Assembly (NCBI GenBank): GCA_027946365.1
Contig: JAPEUQ010000004.1
Location: 3,348,001 to 3,412,000, forward strand
Length of the DNA: 64,000 nt
Direction of reading: 5' to 3'
Source of the DNA: Kalmusia sp. IMI 367209
Taxonomy: Eukaryota > Ascomycota > Dothideomycetes > Pleosporales > Didymosphaeriaceae
Both the position numbers and the translations under genes were made by a program. The notes beneath the pieces were generated by a model. It saw only the letters and a program-made list of their open reading frames with translations, did no database searches and was not told where the DNA came from. Below are positions 11,888 to 23,111 of this stretch, piece after piece. Position 1 is the first letter of the stretch. Each line of letters begins with the position of its first letter.

Positions 11888-12290
11888 GCAGAGATGACGA
11901 TCTGTAGCTGTACGCGAGCCCACAATGCTGAAAGTGCTACTAATTCATGCCCCCTCAGGCCCTCTACTCACCAGGGAGGGACGTGGTATGCCAGGAAAAG
12001 TACAATGATAAGGCGTGCTCTCTCAACCGAAGAGGATCATGCTTTAGGTTGCGTCTAGGTTCTTAGTATAGTGAATCTTGTGCATCTTGGGCATCATGTG
12101 CGCAGCGACTATGATCTCGAGCCAATGCGAGTTCAGAATATCGAGAGTGCTCCTACATCATGCTTCCTGCCTTCCGCAAACAGGTTTGCTAGGGAAGATG
12201 CACCGTCTATGCGGTACTCCTATCATTCGATGAGGATCATGCTTCAGAGTGCTTTTGTTTCGTGGATCATACTTGTGCATCCACCAGGTT
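11888..12290 (+). repeat. Possible diverged tandem duplication, unit about 200 bp
   Basis: Two segments in direct orientation, about 11888-12086 and 12105-12285, share ordered patches: gaggatcatgctt (12032 and 12232), agtgct (11933 and 12146) and cttgtgcatc (12077 and 12272). Offsets of 195-213 bases suggest an old, indel-bearing duplication. Alignment was by eye only. Confidence 0.35.
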
Positions 12291-12904
12291 CCCCTCACAG
12301 GTAGGCGTGTATGCATCGCTCCGCGCTTGCCAAGTTCTGGCGCATGAGTCTATTTAATGAGTGGGTGATAGTGGCGTTGACAACGAAAGCGTGGAAGAAC
12401 TGACAAGGAGGATGGCGAACATTGCCTTCTGGACCTGAACGGAACAAGCTTGCGGTACAAGGTGAGATTTCAAGCTTGTTCTTATCAATAAGCACCTTAG
12501 ACTTGTAATTTTTATAGCTTGAGACATATACCAGTCCCAGGCAGCAAAGAGCAAACTTGACCACCGGGGTATTATTAGTTGATCAAAGTGGATTACTAAT
12601 TCCTACATGGAATGCCAAAGGGGGAATAGATATCGAAGAGTAAGAAAACATAAGAGAAGAGTGTCAGGTCAAGACGATTACCTGGTAGGAAACGTGAAAC
12701 CCTCGGGGCAAGAAGAAAAATATCCCCATGGCCTTCTGACCCCGTGCCCTTCGATATCTGCAGTACAAGCCGACCATTACCAACGCCCATTGCGGCACAG
12801 TTTTAATTCGTGCGTGGCTGCAGCAAACGAAGCCCGCATCGCACGCCTCTGCTGGTGGGAGCAGGTGGCGACTCTTTGTTGTTCACCGGTTGCAACGGCC
12901 TCGA

Positions 12905-14380
12905 TTATGCTTCGTCGGCCTCGTGCTCCTGCAGCTGGCCGCTCTGCTCCCTATGCATGCGGGCTTCAATTTCCTTGAGCTGGCTCTCACGAGCCAACAG
13001 CTCTTGTCGCTTCTCGTTGATTTCGCGCTGCACCTTGACCTCGATTTCGCGGAGCTTCTCCTCCTCGCGACGCAGCTGTTCCTCCTTTAGACGCACAGAC
13101 TGGCTTGCAAGATCTTCAGGGTTCATCGAAGAATCACTAAGGTCAAGTTAGCACATGAACTGCATCAGCGGGAAAGGAAACATACGCAGCAGCACCACCC
13201 TCAACGCTCTTGCTAAGTTTCTCGGTACGGTAGTTTTCGTACAAGAAATCATGCGTGATCTCCTTGAGATCGGCTAAATGGCTGTGGAGCAAAGCGCTCC
13301 GCACAGCCAAGAAGTCCGAGTGGCGTGGGTTGTCTACTTCGACGATACCCCACGGGTACTGTCGGGCACGCACCCTGCGGCCGTTAACCTCGATGACATC
13401 CTCTGAGCCAACGATGGCAAAGGGCATCAGGCCACGAAGCTCAGCATTCTCCTCGACGGTATCTTCGTCGTCTTCCTCGATATCGTATGGAAAGTTATAG
13501 ACGGGAATGCGGTAGTGCTCTATGTCCTCCATGACAAGCTTCTTCGACTCAGCGAGCTCAGCAGGGGTGAGCGAGTCGGCCTTGCCAATAACAGGAATAA
13601 CGTTGACGCGGGGGGACAGGCGCTTCATAAGCTCGATGTCGAGTTCGCGGAGACTAGAGCATGTTAGAGCGATCACGTTGGGGACAGCGCAGAACGTACC
13701 CATGGCCGGTAGGAGTAATGAAGTACAGCAAAACGTGCACACGATTGTCTCGGAACCGAGGGTTACGCTTGATACGGCTTTCCTCGGCAAGAATGTCATC
13801 GTACTGCCTCTCAAGGTATCCCACGATCTCTGAGAAACTGCATATCGTGTAAGCTAGATCGGTGCGCGATATTGGGGGTTTGCATACCTGGCCTCATTGT
13901 CGATCTGGTCGCCGAATCCGGGCGTATCAACAATGGTCAAAGAGATGCGGGTGCCTTCCTCATCAAGCTCTATTGGAAATCAGTATCAAGTCAATGGTCG
14001 AGGACAGGTGTGTGGACGGACCGACGGTGACGGGCTGGATCTTGACACCCTCCTCGAGGTGTGCCGTATTTGGGTCCTCGGTGTCCTTGTGCTCGAGCAC
14101 CTGCTTTCCGCAAAGCGTATTCACAAATGTCGTCCGGCCTGGTAGCAGCTGTATTAGCATCGTGTCTGGCCGTTGGGAACACATGTCGACAGGCACGCAC
14201 CTGTTCCTGAGGCACCACAGACCATCAGGCAGAACTGAATACCCTTCTTGACATTCTTCTTCCTACGCGTCTTGAGTATCTAGGATGGCATTAGCGCAGG
14301 CGCCCAATGGCTGAAGGCAAGTGTAGCAGCTTAGACGTGCCGCAGCCTCGCAGGGTATTGGGGGTGGGTACCGAAGACAT
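12905..14380 (-). CDS. aspA: Septin, Cdc11/AspA group
   Basis: Septin GTPase subunit that assembles into hetero-oligomeric filaments at hyphal septa and tips. Exons: 14201-14279, 14022-14138, 13888-13969, 13700-13837, 13186-13653 and 12905-13136, all with consistent phases, plus a short 5' exon. Motifs: P-loop GASGTGRTT with Arg in place of the usual Lys, as in yeast Cdc11; DTPGFGD (G3); GKADSLT (G4-type); the septin element YPWGIVEVDNPRHSDF; and a C-terminal coiled coil of about 60 residues rich in Glu, Arg and Lys (RLKEEQLRREEEKLREIE). The polybasic stretch RRKKNVKKG precedes the P-loop. The 5' end is uncertain: ATG at 14380 joined by a GTACCC donor (intron 14280-14371) gives 374 residues, but another start is possible. 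Divergent from hsv2. Assignment to Cdc11 rather than Cdc12 rests on the P-loop and coiled-coil sequence. Confidence 0.88.
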
Positions 14381-15349
14381 GCTGGGCGTTGAGCGTTCAG
14401 GTCTCTGTGTAGGTGAGTGTGCAGAGCAGGCAGCCCACGAGGTGTACGTGGAACGGGGCGGACGGGAGCGTGGTGTACGTCGGCGCGATGGACAGTCGTG
14501 TAGTGGTGTTGTCGAGGAAATTTGGGGCGCTGGCAGCTTCTCCTGCGCAATGCAAAGGGGCTCGCTAGCGGGCGGCACCCCGGTCGCCGCTCCCCATCCT
14601 AGCCTATCTTAGCCGCACCCACTGGCACCTCATCATGAAGCAGCAGTGGTCAACATTGACATGAGAAGCTTTGTCATGTTCTACATGTGCTCGCAAGAGT
14701 GCTAACGTATGCGAAAGTTATTTGAACATCTGCTCGAATCATTTGGGGCATTGGAAGCGCATCATACTTGTTAGAGGGCATCCTGACCAGGGATGATTCG
14801 GAGCAGGCAGCTTCCCCAGAGCACAAACGTTGAGAGGCGCGTTCAATCTTTGGAGACATACAACCACAGTATCTTATGTCAACACTCGAACGGCTCAAGC
14901 ACATGTGCCTAATAATATAGCAACACATCTGCGACGTTGCATCGCGCATTCAACCGACTTGAGACGGTCGACACCCCGTGATACAAGGTGAACCATGGTC
15001 GATAGCTGCGTCACGTGCGATAGCCGCACTCCCAGATAGGCTAGCATGAGGGAGCTTTGGGCGGATGACATGTGAGTGCTGCGGGATGCTTCACCCCACG
15101 GCCGCCTTCACGTCCCCGTGGACCCATCAATCACCACCGCACGCGCCCGCGACAGCTCCTCCACCGCTGGGGACATGGGCCTGCCATGAAGCCCTTTTCA
15201 ACCACTCCATTCTCCAAGCCGTGTTCCAGGCCACCTCAACCTCTCCCAAGGCGCACCGCCTCTAGGTGACCGCCACACTACCAGCTGACCGCACCCTCGG
15301 ATCATCAACGCAGCGATACGTAGTCTACGCAGTCTACAACTCGCTCGCA
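14381..15349. other. Divergent intergenic region, septin / hsv2
   Basis: Bidirectional promoter region between the septin (-) and hsv2 (+). No gene is supported. The minus-strand frame overlapping the septin start is proline- and arginine-rich and looks like GC-rich leader sequence. Confidence 0.55.
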
Positions 15350-16498
15350 ATGAATACTCGACCGGTCCTCGACCCGTATACGCGGCCCTTGGCCCTGTCG
15401 GCCTCGTTCAATGCCGACAACTCCTTCTTCTCCGTCGGCCTAGACACAGGCTTCAGAGTCTACAATTCTAAGACATGCGACATGAAAGTACATCGAGATA
15501 TGGATGGCGGTATCGGCTGTGCCGAGATGGTCGGTACTACTGCCTACCTTGCTCTGGCCGGGGGAGGCAATCCACCAAACATTCCGCCAAACAAGGTACG
15601 CCGGATACTTTGACATGCTTCTTACTACTCACACTAGTCTAACTCTAGCCAGGTGCACATCTGGAATGATGCCACACAACGCGTTGCTTGCACACTCGAG
15701 TTACCCGACTTGGTCCTTCGAGCCCGCGTCTCCCCAGAGAAATTGGTTGTGGCCACAACCACTAGCGTTGGGATATATCAAATGAAGAACCCACCAGTGA
15801 GGATTGCCCACTTCTCGACAGCAACCAATCCGTTCGGACTGTGCTCTCTAGAGAACAATATCGTCGCCATGCCCGGTAAGAACGCTGGTCAGGTTAAGCT
15901 CGTGGATGCCAACCAGAACACCACCATCATTCCGGCGCATAGCAGTCCACTACGTGCACTCGCATTGAACAAGAAAGGCGATATGCTGGCTACGGCAAGC
16001 GAGAAAGGGACCATCATTCGTTTGTGGGCCTACCCCAGCGGCCGGTTACTTGCCGAGTTTCGTCGTGGAATAGACGAGGCTGCCATCTTCTCTCTAGCAT
16101 TCTCTCCTCATGACTCGATGCTTGCCGTCACATCGGACAAGTCTACATTACACATCTTCGATATACCCAATGGTGCTAATGCTCCTGCGAACCCAGATCC
16201 CAAGACACACAAGTATGGCTTCCTATCCAAAGTCCCACTCCTCCCCCGCCAATTCTCGGATACATACTCTAGTGCGTCGACACATTTCGAGATGGGCGAG
16301 GGCTCAGTTAGCAGGACCGAAAAGTCAAGCCCCACAAGCCTACATCCAATGAAAGGTGTCCTTGGGTGGCTAGACGATCAGACCGTCTTGGTAGTTAGTG
16401 CCGGTCAGGATGCTCGATGGGAGAAGTTCATTGTGGTCGTGCACCAGACGGGACAAAAAGTGATATATAGGGAGGGGTGGCAGCGCTTCCTTGACTGA
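15350..16498 (+). CDS. hsv2: PROPPIN (WIPI family) WD40 protein, Hsv2-like
   Basis: Beta-propeller that binds PI3P and PI(3,5)P2 on endosomal, vacuolar and autophagic membranes. Exons 15350-15595 and 15653-16498, intron 15596-15652 (GTACGC...CCAG), phase 0, 363 residues. It opens with the family's FNADNSFFSVGLDTGFRVYN. The phosphoinositide-binding motif is FRRG (in AEFRRGIDEA), the variant of L/FRRG found in PROPPINs, preceded by ATASEKGTIIRLW. AHSSPLRALALN and AVTSDKSTLHIFDIP are further blade signatures. Length and the N-terminus fit Hsv2 (WDR45-type) better than Atg18. The ATG is the first in frame after an upstream stop-rich leader. Role in selective or piecemeal autophagy is known for the family, not shown here. 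Confidence 0.9.
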
Positions 16499-17247
16499 AT
16501 ACTTTCCTCTGATACCGACCAGATGACAAACATGAGATACGACACGTGACAGGCCATCACGAAAGATTGGCGTCTAGACTTGGCATTTCATTTCCAACCA
16601 TTGCCAAAACATCAACCTGCATGTCGTTTCGACATTTGGCTCATCTTATTTTAGGTTCTGGTGTTCATTGGGAGCTATATATCCACGCAGCACTTGACAA
16701 TACATGAATGTTCATCTTCTTCCACTTTAGTGCCTTTATTTTATTACGAATTGCTCTACGCTAGACAAATTCCAATGACTGAATTCTTTCGCAGTGTTAG
16801 CGCCTTAGCTGAGTGCATGTGCGATTGACACCTTGATCAAACGATTGTTCGGGACGGCAAAAGCCAGGGAATGGTTCATAGACGCCTAGGCGATTGGGGA
16901 AATAGTCCGACTTCTCCCCGGAATTGATTTCCAGGGGAGTTTCCCCACGTATCGGCCCTCTGGCTGCGATATTAATTTGGCTCGACAATTTATCATCTTC
17001 AAGCCTAGTGCCTACTCCAGCGCGCTCTTCAACACGATGATGCTAGAATTTCCTATTGGATCTGCATCGCTTGCGGTTATACTCTTCTACCATGGAAGTT
17101 GAATAGTGCATGTGTCAGAGGTATTTAAAGGAAACCTGTCCAGATGGGCTTTTGTAGTGTCAGGTTCCTACTAGTACGATCCATCTTCAAGGTAGACATC
17201 AACATTCAATGGAGAGCAGGCATTAAACTCCACTAAGCATTTCAGTT
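16499..17247. other. Intergenic, upstream of the GH43 gene
   Basis: AT-rich 3' region of hsv2 and promoter of the xylosidase; no gene seen. Confidence 0.6.
17122..17129 (+). promoter_or_regulatory. TATA-like box of the GH43 gene
   Basis: TATTTAAA about 120 bases before the GH43 ATG. Position is plausible; no independent evidence. Confidence 0.35.
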
Positions 17248-18837
17248 ATGATGTTCATTTCTAGTCTTTCTCTACTCGCCCTCGTCTTTGCGACCAATAT
17301 CTTCATTTCCACCGCCAACGCTCAACCCCGAGCATTCACCAATCCGATTCTATATGAAGACTTCCCTGACAACGATGTCTTCGTCGGTCCAGATGGCGCC
17401 TACTACCTCTCTGCGTCCAGCTTCCACTACAGTCCCGGCGCCCCCATCCTCAAGTCTCACGACCTAGTAAACTGGGCCTTCATCGGACACTCCGTTCCAC
17501 GCCTCGACTTCGGTGACGGTTACGACCTCGCACCTGGCACGCGCGCCTACCGCGGCGGCATCTGGGCATCCACAATGCGCTACCGGCCAAGCAACGGCCT
17601 TTGGTATTGGCTTGGCTGCACGAACTTCTGGAACAATTGGATATACAGCGCGCCGAATGTTACAGGGCCATGGACGAGAGCGGCGTACCTAGGCGGCGGA
17701 AACTGTTACTATGACACGGGGATGTTGATTGATGATGACGACACAATGTACGTTGTATATGGGAATCCAAACGTGCAGGTCGCGCAGCTCGCTCCTGATG
17801 GGAAGAGTCAGATCAAGTCAGCTAGCATCTTGAATGCGACGGATGTGGGCGTTGATGCTATCGAAGGGAATCGTCTCTACAAAATCAACGGCACTTACTA
17901 CATCCTGAACGACCATCCTGGAGATACCACATACATCTGGAAGTCGAAGAATATATGGGGCCCATACGAATCTAAAGTGCTCATTAAGAGCATCACTCCA
18001 CCCCTCGTGGGGGGAAGCTCTCCTCACCAAGGTAGTATCGTCCAGACGCAAAATGGCGACTGGTACTACATGTCTTTCACCTGGGCATACCCATCCGGTC
18101 GCCTACCTGTCCTCGCACCGATAGAATGGGGCGATGATGGATTTCCCGTTTTCGTCACGGGAGACAACGGCGGCTGGGGAGCGTCTTACCCTCTCCCTCT
18201 ACCGGCCGTACCAGCACCAAGTTGGACCATGGCATATACTTTCAACGGCACCACGCTCGATCCGCATTTCGAATGGAACCACGATCCAGACGTAACCAAA
18301 TTCGCCGTCAATAACGGCCTCACGCTCTCGACCGCTAGCATCACAACAGACCTCTACCAAGCGCGCAATACACTGACGCACCGCATCCACGGCGAATTTC
18401 CTAGTGCGACTATGAAGCTGGACATCGGGCGCCTCGCTGACGGCGATCGCACTGGTCTTGCCGCTTTCCGCGATCGAAGCGCATATATTGGCGTACACCG
18501 CTCGGCCAACACAAGCACCATCGTCGCCGCATTCAACATGACAATCGACGAGTATTCGGGTAATACTATCGACAACGGAACTATCATGGCGAGCGTTCCG
18601 GTGCCAGAGGGCAAGAAGGAGATTTGGTTCCGCACCAAGATGGATGCTAGGCCTAATGGGACAAATGATGCGACGTTTTATTGGAGTGTAGATGGGAGGG
18701 ATTTTTCGCAGCTTGTGGGAACGTATAAACTGTATACGGGGTGGGCTTTCTTTTTGGGATATCGGTTTGCGGTGTTCAATTTTGCAACACTGGGGCTTGG
18801 TGGAGAGGTGATAGTCGAGGAGTTTACGGTGGCTTGA
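17248..18837 (+). CDS. Secreted GH43 family glycoside hydrolase (beta-xylosidase/arabinofuranosidase type)
   Basis: Single-exon gene of 529 residues. Residues 1-25 form a signal peptide (hydrophobic MMFISSLSLLALVFA, ending STANA), so it is secreted for hemicellulose breakdown. The five-bladed propeller begins at NPILYEDFPDNDVF, carrying the likely catalytic base Asp41 in the position of the family's DPD motif, followed by YYLSASSFHYSPGAPILKS and DLVNWAFIG. Further GH43 marks are GGIWASTMRYR, YDTGMLIDDDDTMYVVYG (likely pKa-modulating Asp) and EGNRLYKINGTYY (likely acid Glu). After about residue 325 comes a beta-sandwich domain of the beta-xylosidase C-terminal concanavalin-like type. GH43 is certain; xylosidase versus arabinofuranosidase is not decided. 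Confidence 0.92.
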   Translation: MMFISSLSLLALVFATNIFISTANAQPRAFTNPILYEDFPDNDVFVGPDGAYYLSASSFHYSPGAPILKSHDLVNWAFIGHSVPRLDFGDGYDLAPGTRAYRGGIWASTMRYRPSNGLWYWLGCTNFWNNWIYSAPNVTGPWTRAAYLGGGNCYYDTGMLIDDDDTMYVVYGNPNVQVAQLAPDGKSQIKSASILNATDVGVDAIEGNRLYKINGTYYILNDHPGDTTYIWKSKNIWGPYESKVLIKSITPPLVGGSSPHQGSIVQTQNGDWYYMSFTWAYPSGRLPVLAPIEWGDDGFPVFVTGDNGGWGASYPLPLPAVPAPSWTMAYTFNGTTLDPHFEWNHDPDVTKFAVNNGLTLSTASITTDLYQARNTLTHRIHGEFPSATMKLDIGRLADGDRTGLAAFRDRSAYIGVHRSANTSTIVAAFNMTIDEYSGNTIDNGTIMASVPVPEGKKEIWFRTKMDARPNGTNDATFYWSVDGRDFSQLVGTYKLYTGWAFFLGYRFAVFNFATLGLGGEVIVEEFTVA

Positions 18838-19758
18838 GTTAGGATGATGGATGGGAAGGTGCATGTTGAGCTTAGTCATGCTCAGATATGTAATACATAA
18901 GAGGACGTGTATGTAGGCTCTCCACTTCGATCTGACAGGTTAAAGAGAGGTTGAAAACTGTTAAGAGGGAGATTTGCAGCAATACTGGAGTTGGTGGTGT
19001 AGAGAGCGCGGAAATGGAAACTGTGCGATTTCTTTACATTACGTCTTTATACTCCTTGTAAGTCTACAAAAGCGAATGTCATTGAAAATAGCAAGTTTGA
19101 GAGTGTGGTATCCACGTGATCTTATGGATAGTTGCCTAAAGACACATGGATTTCGTCCGCGATATGATATGCATGAGGGCTTCTGCAGTGTGACTGTTGG
19201 TGACCTTCACCGCCATTTGCTCTGAAATTACGGTTACAACATCGACAATCTGTCCACAGAGTTGACCACGAGTTTGATTTGCGGAATCGAAAGAGATAAG
19301 TACATATACACAGAAGGATGTCAGCCACAATATGGAATGTAAAGAAATCAAGATATGAATCATGGTGGTTGTGCTTCTCCAACACGCTTATCATTAAGCC
19401 CGTTGGCTATCTTAAATCCGTGATGGCGCTATTTCGTGGTCGAGAACACAAATTCCCACACTTCGCCATTACACCAACACTCGCATCGTTCTACTACCCA
19501 ACATCCTCATTCACGTACCCAGAACCAATCATGGCACTATTCATTCGATCTTTCTCCTCCAGTATGAGTGTCAGGGACATACGAAACTGACTACGCATTA
19601 TCCATCGTTTTTTAATTGCTACGCTTCCTTTGCATCATCGATTCTAACGGCTAATATTTCGAGGACGTTACACTACTCACTATAACATCGCTATCGTTTA
19701 AACATTTATATTGTATTCTCAATATTTGACTGTGAAAAGCTACCGACTTCGTTCAATC
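18838..19758. other. Intergenic
   Basis: 0.9 kb spacer between the GH43 gene and the SET-domain gene, AT-rich, with no recognisable feature. Confidence 0.6.
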
Positions 19759-20835
19759 ATGGGCCTCCCTCGCGGAGCACCCACCTCGAACCTCTTCGAA
19801 GTCCGTCACACGCCCCATTCCGGTCGCGCCGTGTTCGCTTCGCAAGATATTCCTGCTGGTACACTCGTTTTCCGATCCGACGATCTGACTCTCGATGTTC
19901 TACTCCGCGAATACCGCCGTGAAGTCTGCGGACAATGTTTTGAATACGATCGTGGCCGTGACCTGAAGATTCGGGACCAAACTGTGGGCTTTGCATTCTG
20001 TTCGGAGGAATGTCAGCTCAAGTGGCAGGAGAGAAATGGAGACGTAGGCGTCGAAGCCTGGACAATAGTGGAGAAACTAGTCAAGGGTCGGAGTAAGGAG
20101 GATGCGGAGATGGTGGATATCGGGTTGCCGCGCCCGAAGCCCAAGGAGATCAAGATCGCGTGGGAAGGGACAACTGATCAAGCTGCATTGATACGCATCG
20201 CTCGAGAGGGAGCCCGTGATACTGCGAGTACAAATGGTGCTGCTGAGGCCGACCAAGGCGTCAAGGTCACCAAACAACATCGCAAGGCCCTACACAAGGC
20301 GCTGATGCAGCCACTCTCTCCAGACGTAATGACCTTCTGCGTTAGCGGTCTGCTTTGGAAATACAAGAATCCGCAAGACTGGGAACGCGTGGTTGCCCTC
20401 GCCGTGGACGACACTCCCTACCACAACTCCGACGACCTTCGTGCCTTCACACGAACATATCTCCATCTCCTCGCCATCCTCCCCTTACCCCTCCTCCAAC
20501 ACATAACGCCTGAAACTCTCTTCCTCCTTTCGACCCGTGATTCCCATAATTCATTCGGCATTCGCTCCCTCGAAGATGACGGCTCCGAGTTCTTCGGCTA
20601 CGGATGTTGGCCTTCGGCGTCGTATTTCAATCATTCGTGCGGACCGAACATTGAGAAGAACAGAGTGGGTAGGATATGGCATTTCCGTGCGGGAAGGGAT
20701 ATTGAGATGGGGGAGGAGATTTGTATAACGTATCTAAGTGGTGAGGAGAGGAAGTTATCGAGGGGTAAGAGGATGAAGGTTTTGAAGAGGAATTGGGGGT
20801 TTGAATGTAACTGTGAGAGATGCGAAGAGTTATAA
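19759..20835 (+). CDS. SET-domain protein, SMYD-like, with a split SET and cysteine cluster
   Basis: Putative protein lysine methyltransferase, 358 residues, single exon. The N-terminal SET segment is SGRAVFASQDIPAGTLVF. A cysteine cluster follows (CGQCFEYDRG, then FAFCSEECQLKW), a shortened MYND-like zinc site. The core SET motifs lie near the C-terminus: YFNHSCGPN (AdoMet and substrate), GEEICITYL, and a post-SET CNCERC. A lysine-rich middle region (residues about 110-190) separates the halves. The start at MGLPRG is the first ATG in frame; an upstream extension would need a TTG. Histone versus non-histone substrate cannot be told. Confidence 0.88.
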   Translation: MGLPRGAPTSNLFEVRHTPHSGRAVFASQDIPAGTLVFRSDDLTLDVLLREYRREVCGQCFEYDRGRDLKIRDQTVGFAFCSEECQLKWQERNGDVGVEAWTIVEKLVKGRSKEDAEMVDIGLPRPKPKEIKIAWEGTTDQAALIRIAREGARDTASTNGAAEADQGVKVTKQHRKALHKALMQPLSPDVMTFCVSGLLWKYKNPQDWERVVALAVDDTPYHNSDDLRAFTRTYLHLLAILPLPLLQHITPETLFLLSTRDSHNSFGIRSLEDDGSEFFGYGCWPSASYFNHSCGPNIEKNRVGRIWHFRAGRDIEMGEEICITYLSGEERKLSRGKRMKVLKRNWGFECNCERCEEL

Positions 20836-21172
20836 ACTATATATAGAAATGGTAAACTGTAGAGGCTGTTTTCAGTTGTTGAGAGCCAGTAATCGACTCT
20901 CACAGTGAGACAAGCATTTTGCAGCCTTGTTGACTGTCACAGGAGTTCCTTCCTCACGTTAGTCGAGAATGAGCGCAGCTGCTGAGTCTGAAGCAGCTCT
21001 TTCCTGCAAAATTGCAGTAGAAAGCGACATCGTAGGGGCTTTCTTACTACCAGCGACTGTCAGCTCAGATTATTTACACATACACTTCACGTCACTTTAC
21101 ACAATTTGTCCACGCTTACTTGCGCGCCACCAATCATTCATCTATCCTTTGCACAGCGTATTTTAAAGTACA
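20836..21172. other. Intergenic
   Basis: Short spacer and probable promoter of the next gene; nothing else seen. Confidence 0.55.
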
Positions 21173-22620
21173 ATGCCTCGAAAAAGCAACCTTCGTAACC
21201 GCCGGAATGCTGAGAATGAGATCAACGTCCCGCCCGAAGCATTGAATGGCATTAACATTCGGATGAAGCCGACAAGACCGAGGACGCCTTGCAAGCATCA
21301 GAAAGCACCATACACAGAGCCTTGGAAGGCATATACACCGACAGAGGTGTACCATATTAACCGCGAGTATCCAGCTATGGTATACCCGATACTGCATCTT
21401 GAACGCAAATTTTGCAGAAAGCCGGTCCGTTTTTCCCATGCTTCTATAGTCCTCGAGTGAGCTATTGTTTGGCTGATTTCTTTTATTCCATGTAGGAGTC
21501 AGAAACGTTCCCCTTCATAAAGCTACCTGTTGAGTTACGACTGGAGGTATACCGCTACCATTTATTGCAAAACAACCCTATCGAGCTTTGGCCGTATGCG
21601 GCAGATAATACGACGTATATTGCGTAGGCCCACCCTTCATTTTCACTAAATTTTTGCACGCATTGCCGCCTTGGTCAATGGCTCATGTCTTACAGAAACC
21701 GACTTCGTCTACAATGCTTTCGCGACTACATGGGCAAAATCCGCCCGCTTCTCGGCCTTCTTCGCGTTAATTCTATTATCCACAAAGAAGCCTCCCAGGT
21801 GTTCTACGGTGAGAATCAATTTCGATTCTCGGGAATCAATGGCTGGATAGTACTCAGCGCTTGGCTCAACACTATTACTCCGCGCCATTACCAGTTCCTC
21901 CAGCATCTCACTGTTCATGTCCCATTCGAGGGCATTGATCACCTTTCTTTCCCAACACGCGAAAAGATAGGTTACAAGGAGCGTAATTGCACTCATGACG
22001 GCAAACAATTCAGCCACTTCAAAAGTCGGCTATTGCGCTTCGGGTTTCAATTACCCAGATCTTGGGGGTACGATTGGTGAGTAACGAGTCGGAGATTGAC
22101 TCGATCATTTGCCATGTCATTGCAGTCCCTCATAGCCTGTAGGTGCTTTAGAGATACGGTTTCGCGGCTTGCCGAAACAGACCTGAGAGTGTTTAGACTA
22201 GCACTGCCGCCATCGTACTACATCAATCATCGGGTTAGATATCTCGATTAGCAATGGGACAGTCTCCATAAGCTTAAACTAAACCTCGAAGACGTCCGCT
22301 CTCTTGCAAATCGCACAACTCCTCGATTCGAATTCGTCTTCATCAGACTGCACGAGAAGGATATTCAAATTCACGATGCATCAGTCTGGTCGCAGGCTTT
22401 TGCATTGCGTTATAAGGGCGACTGCAAGCGCATGATGGCAGCCCTGAAGCAGAGAAATTGGATCGAAAGTATCGAATATGGTATTCATGACGGAAAGGGG
22501 CAGTATTTTGTCGTTGGAAGGAAGTGGTGTGAGAGGTTGGCGGGTAAAGGTAGTTTGGAAAAGGAGGATCGGGTGGAGGAGACTTGGATGGGGTCGAACA
22601 CCGATGAGCACGAAGCATGA
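21173..22620 (+). pseudogene. Unknown fungal protein (2EXR/F-box-like), interrupted by an in-frame TAG
   Basis: Exons 21173-21424, 21496-21623, 21696-22076 and 22143-22620, joined by GTCCGT, GTAGGC and GTGAGT donors with correct phases. The second exon begins with a motif common in dothideomycete orphan proteins (PFIKLPVELRLEVYRY), resembling the 2EXR/F-box-like start, followed by LLRVNSIIHKEASQVFYGEN. TAG at 22249-22251 interrupts the last exon between RVRYLD and QWDSLHKL; translation would stop after 289 residues, whereas reading on gives about 412. CAG-to-TAG (a CpA to TpA change) is the simplest cause. An alternative is a 63-base intron 22189-22251 (GTGTTT...TTAG), which would keep the frame but remove coding-like sequence. 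Function unknown. Confidence 0.65.
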
Positions 22621-23111
22621 AGATAAGAACCTCGGCGTATCATCTTTGACTGGTTTAGATAGCACGTAAACACAATTTCTAGCCCCATTCCTTTTGGGTG
22701 CTTGTGAAAGTGAAATAACTTGAGTTGTGTTTGGTGCAGACGTTTAGCCAATAGCGCACAGGATGCCGAACTAGGTAAAGCGCACTTATCTCATCAGCTC
22801 CACAGGGGACCGTCACATAGCCACGCTAGACGTAAGCTCCCTCAGCCACCGCGTACTTTTTGTTCAAGTGCTTATCAACCATTCTTAAAGCCACAATGTG
22901 ATACCCACAGAGGCCTCGTTTTCCTGGCTGTAAATTTTTGTACACTCGTCGCGTCAGTGGAGGTGCACAGTGGAGTCACATTATAAGGGCACAGCGTCGA
23001 GCGAGCATCCCAAGTGGATCCAAACAGGAAGCGCTGAGTCGACAGCCAACATCTGAATCTTCATCTAGGGAGTAGTAAGACTCCAGCGGGGTAATCGCGT
23101 ACAAGCACAGT
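22621..23111. other. Intergenic
   Basis: Promoter region of the next regulator gene; no coding feature seen. Confidence 0.55.

Larger units (their letters stand above)
7825..12904. other. 5 kb gene-free region
   Basis: No gene, tRNA or recognisable transposon was found in about 5 kb between the start of the PQ-loop gene (-) and the end of the septin (-). Frames of 60-170 codons occur on both strands but show neither domains, splice continuity nor biased composition. It holds a GT microsatellite at 9300 and a possible diverged duplication at 11.9-12.3 kb. Confidence 0.6.

Noticed and set aside
12905..14380. Assignment of the septin to the Cdc12/AspC group
   Set aside because: The GRTTFVNTLCG P-loop variant and the RLKEEQLRREEE coiled coil match Cdc11 better.
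18199..18879. 226-codon minus-strand frame
   Set aside because: Antisense to the GH43 gene; no domain.
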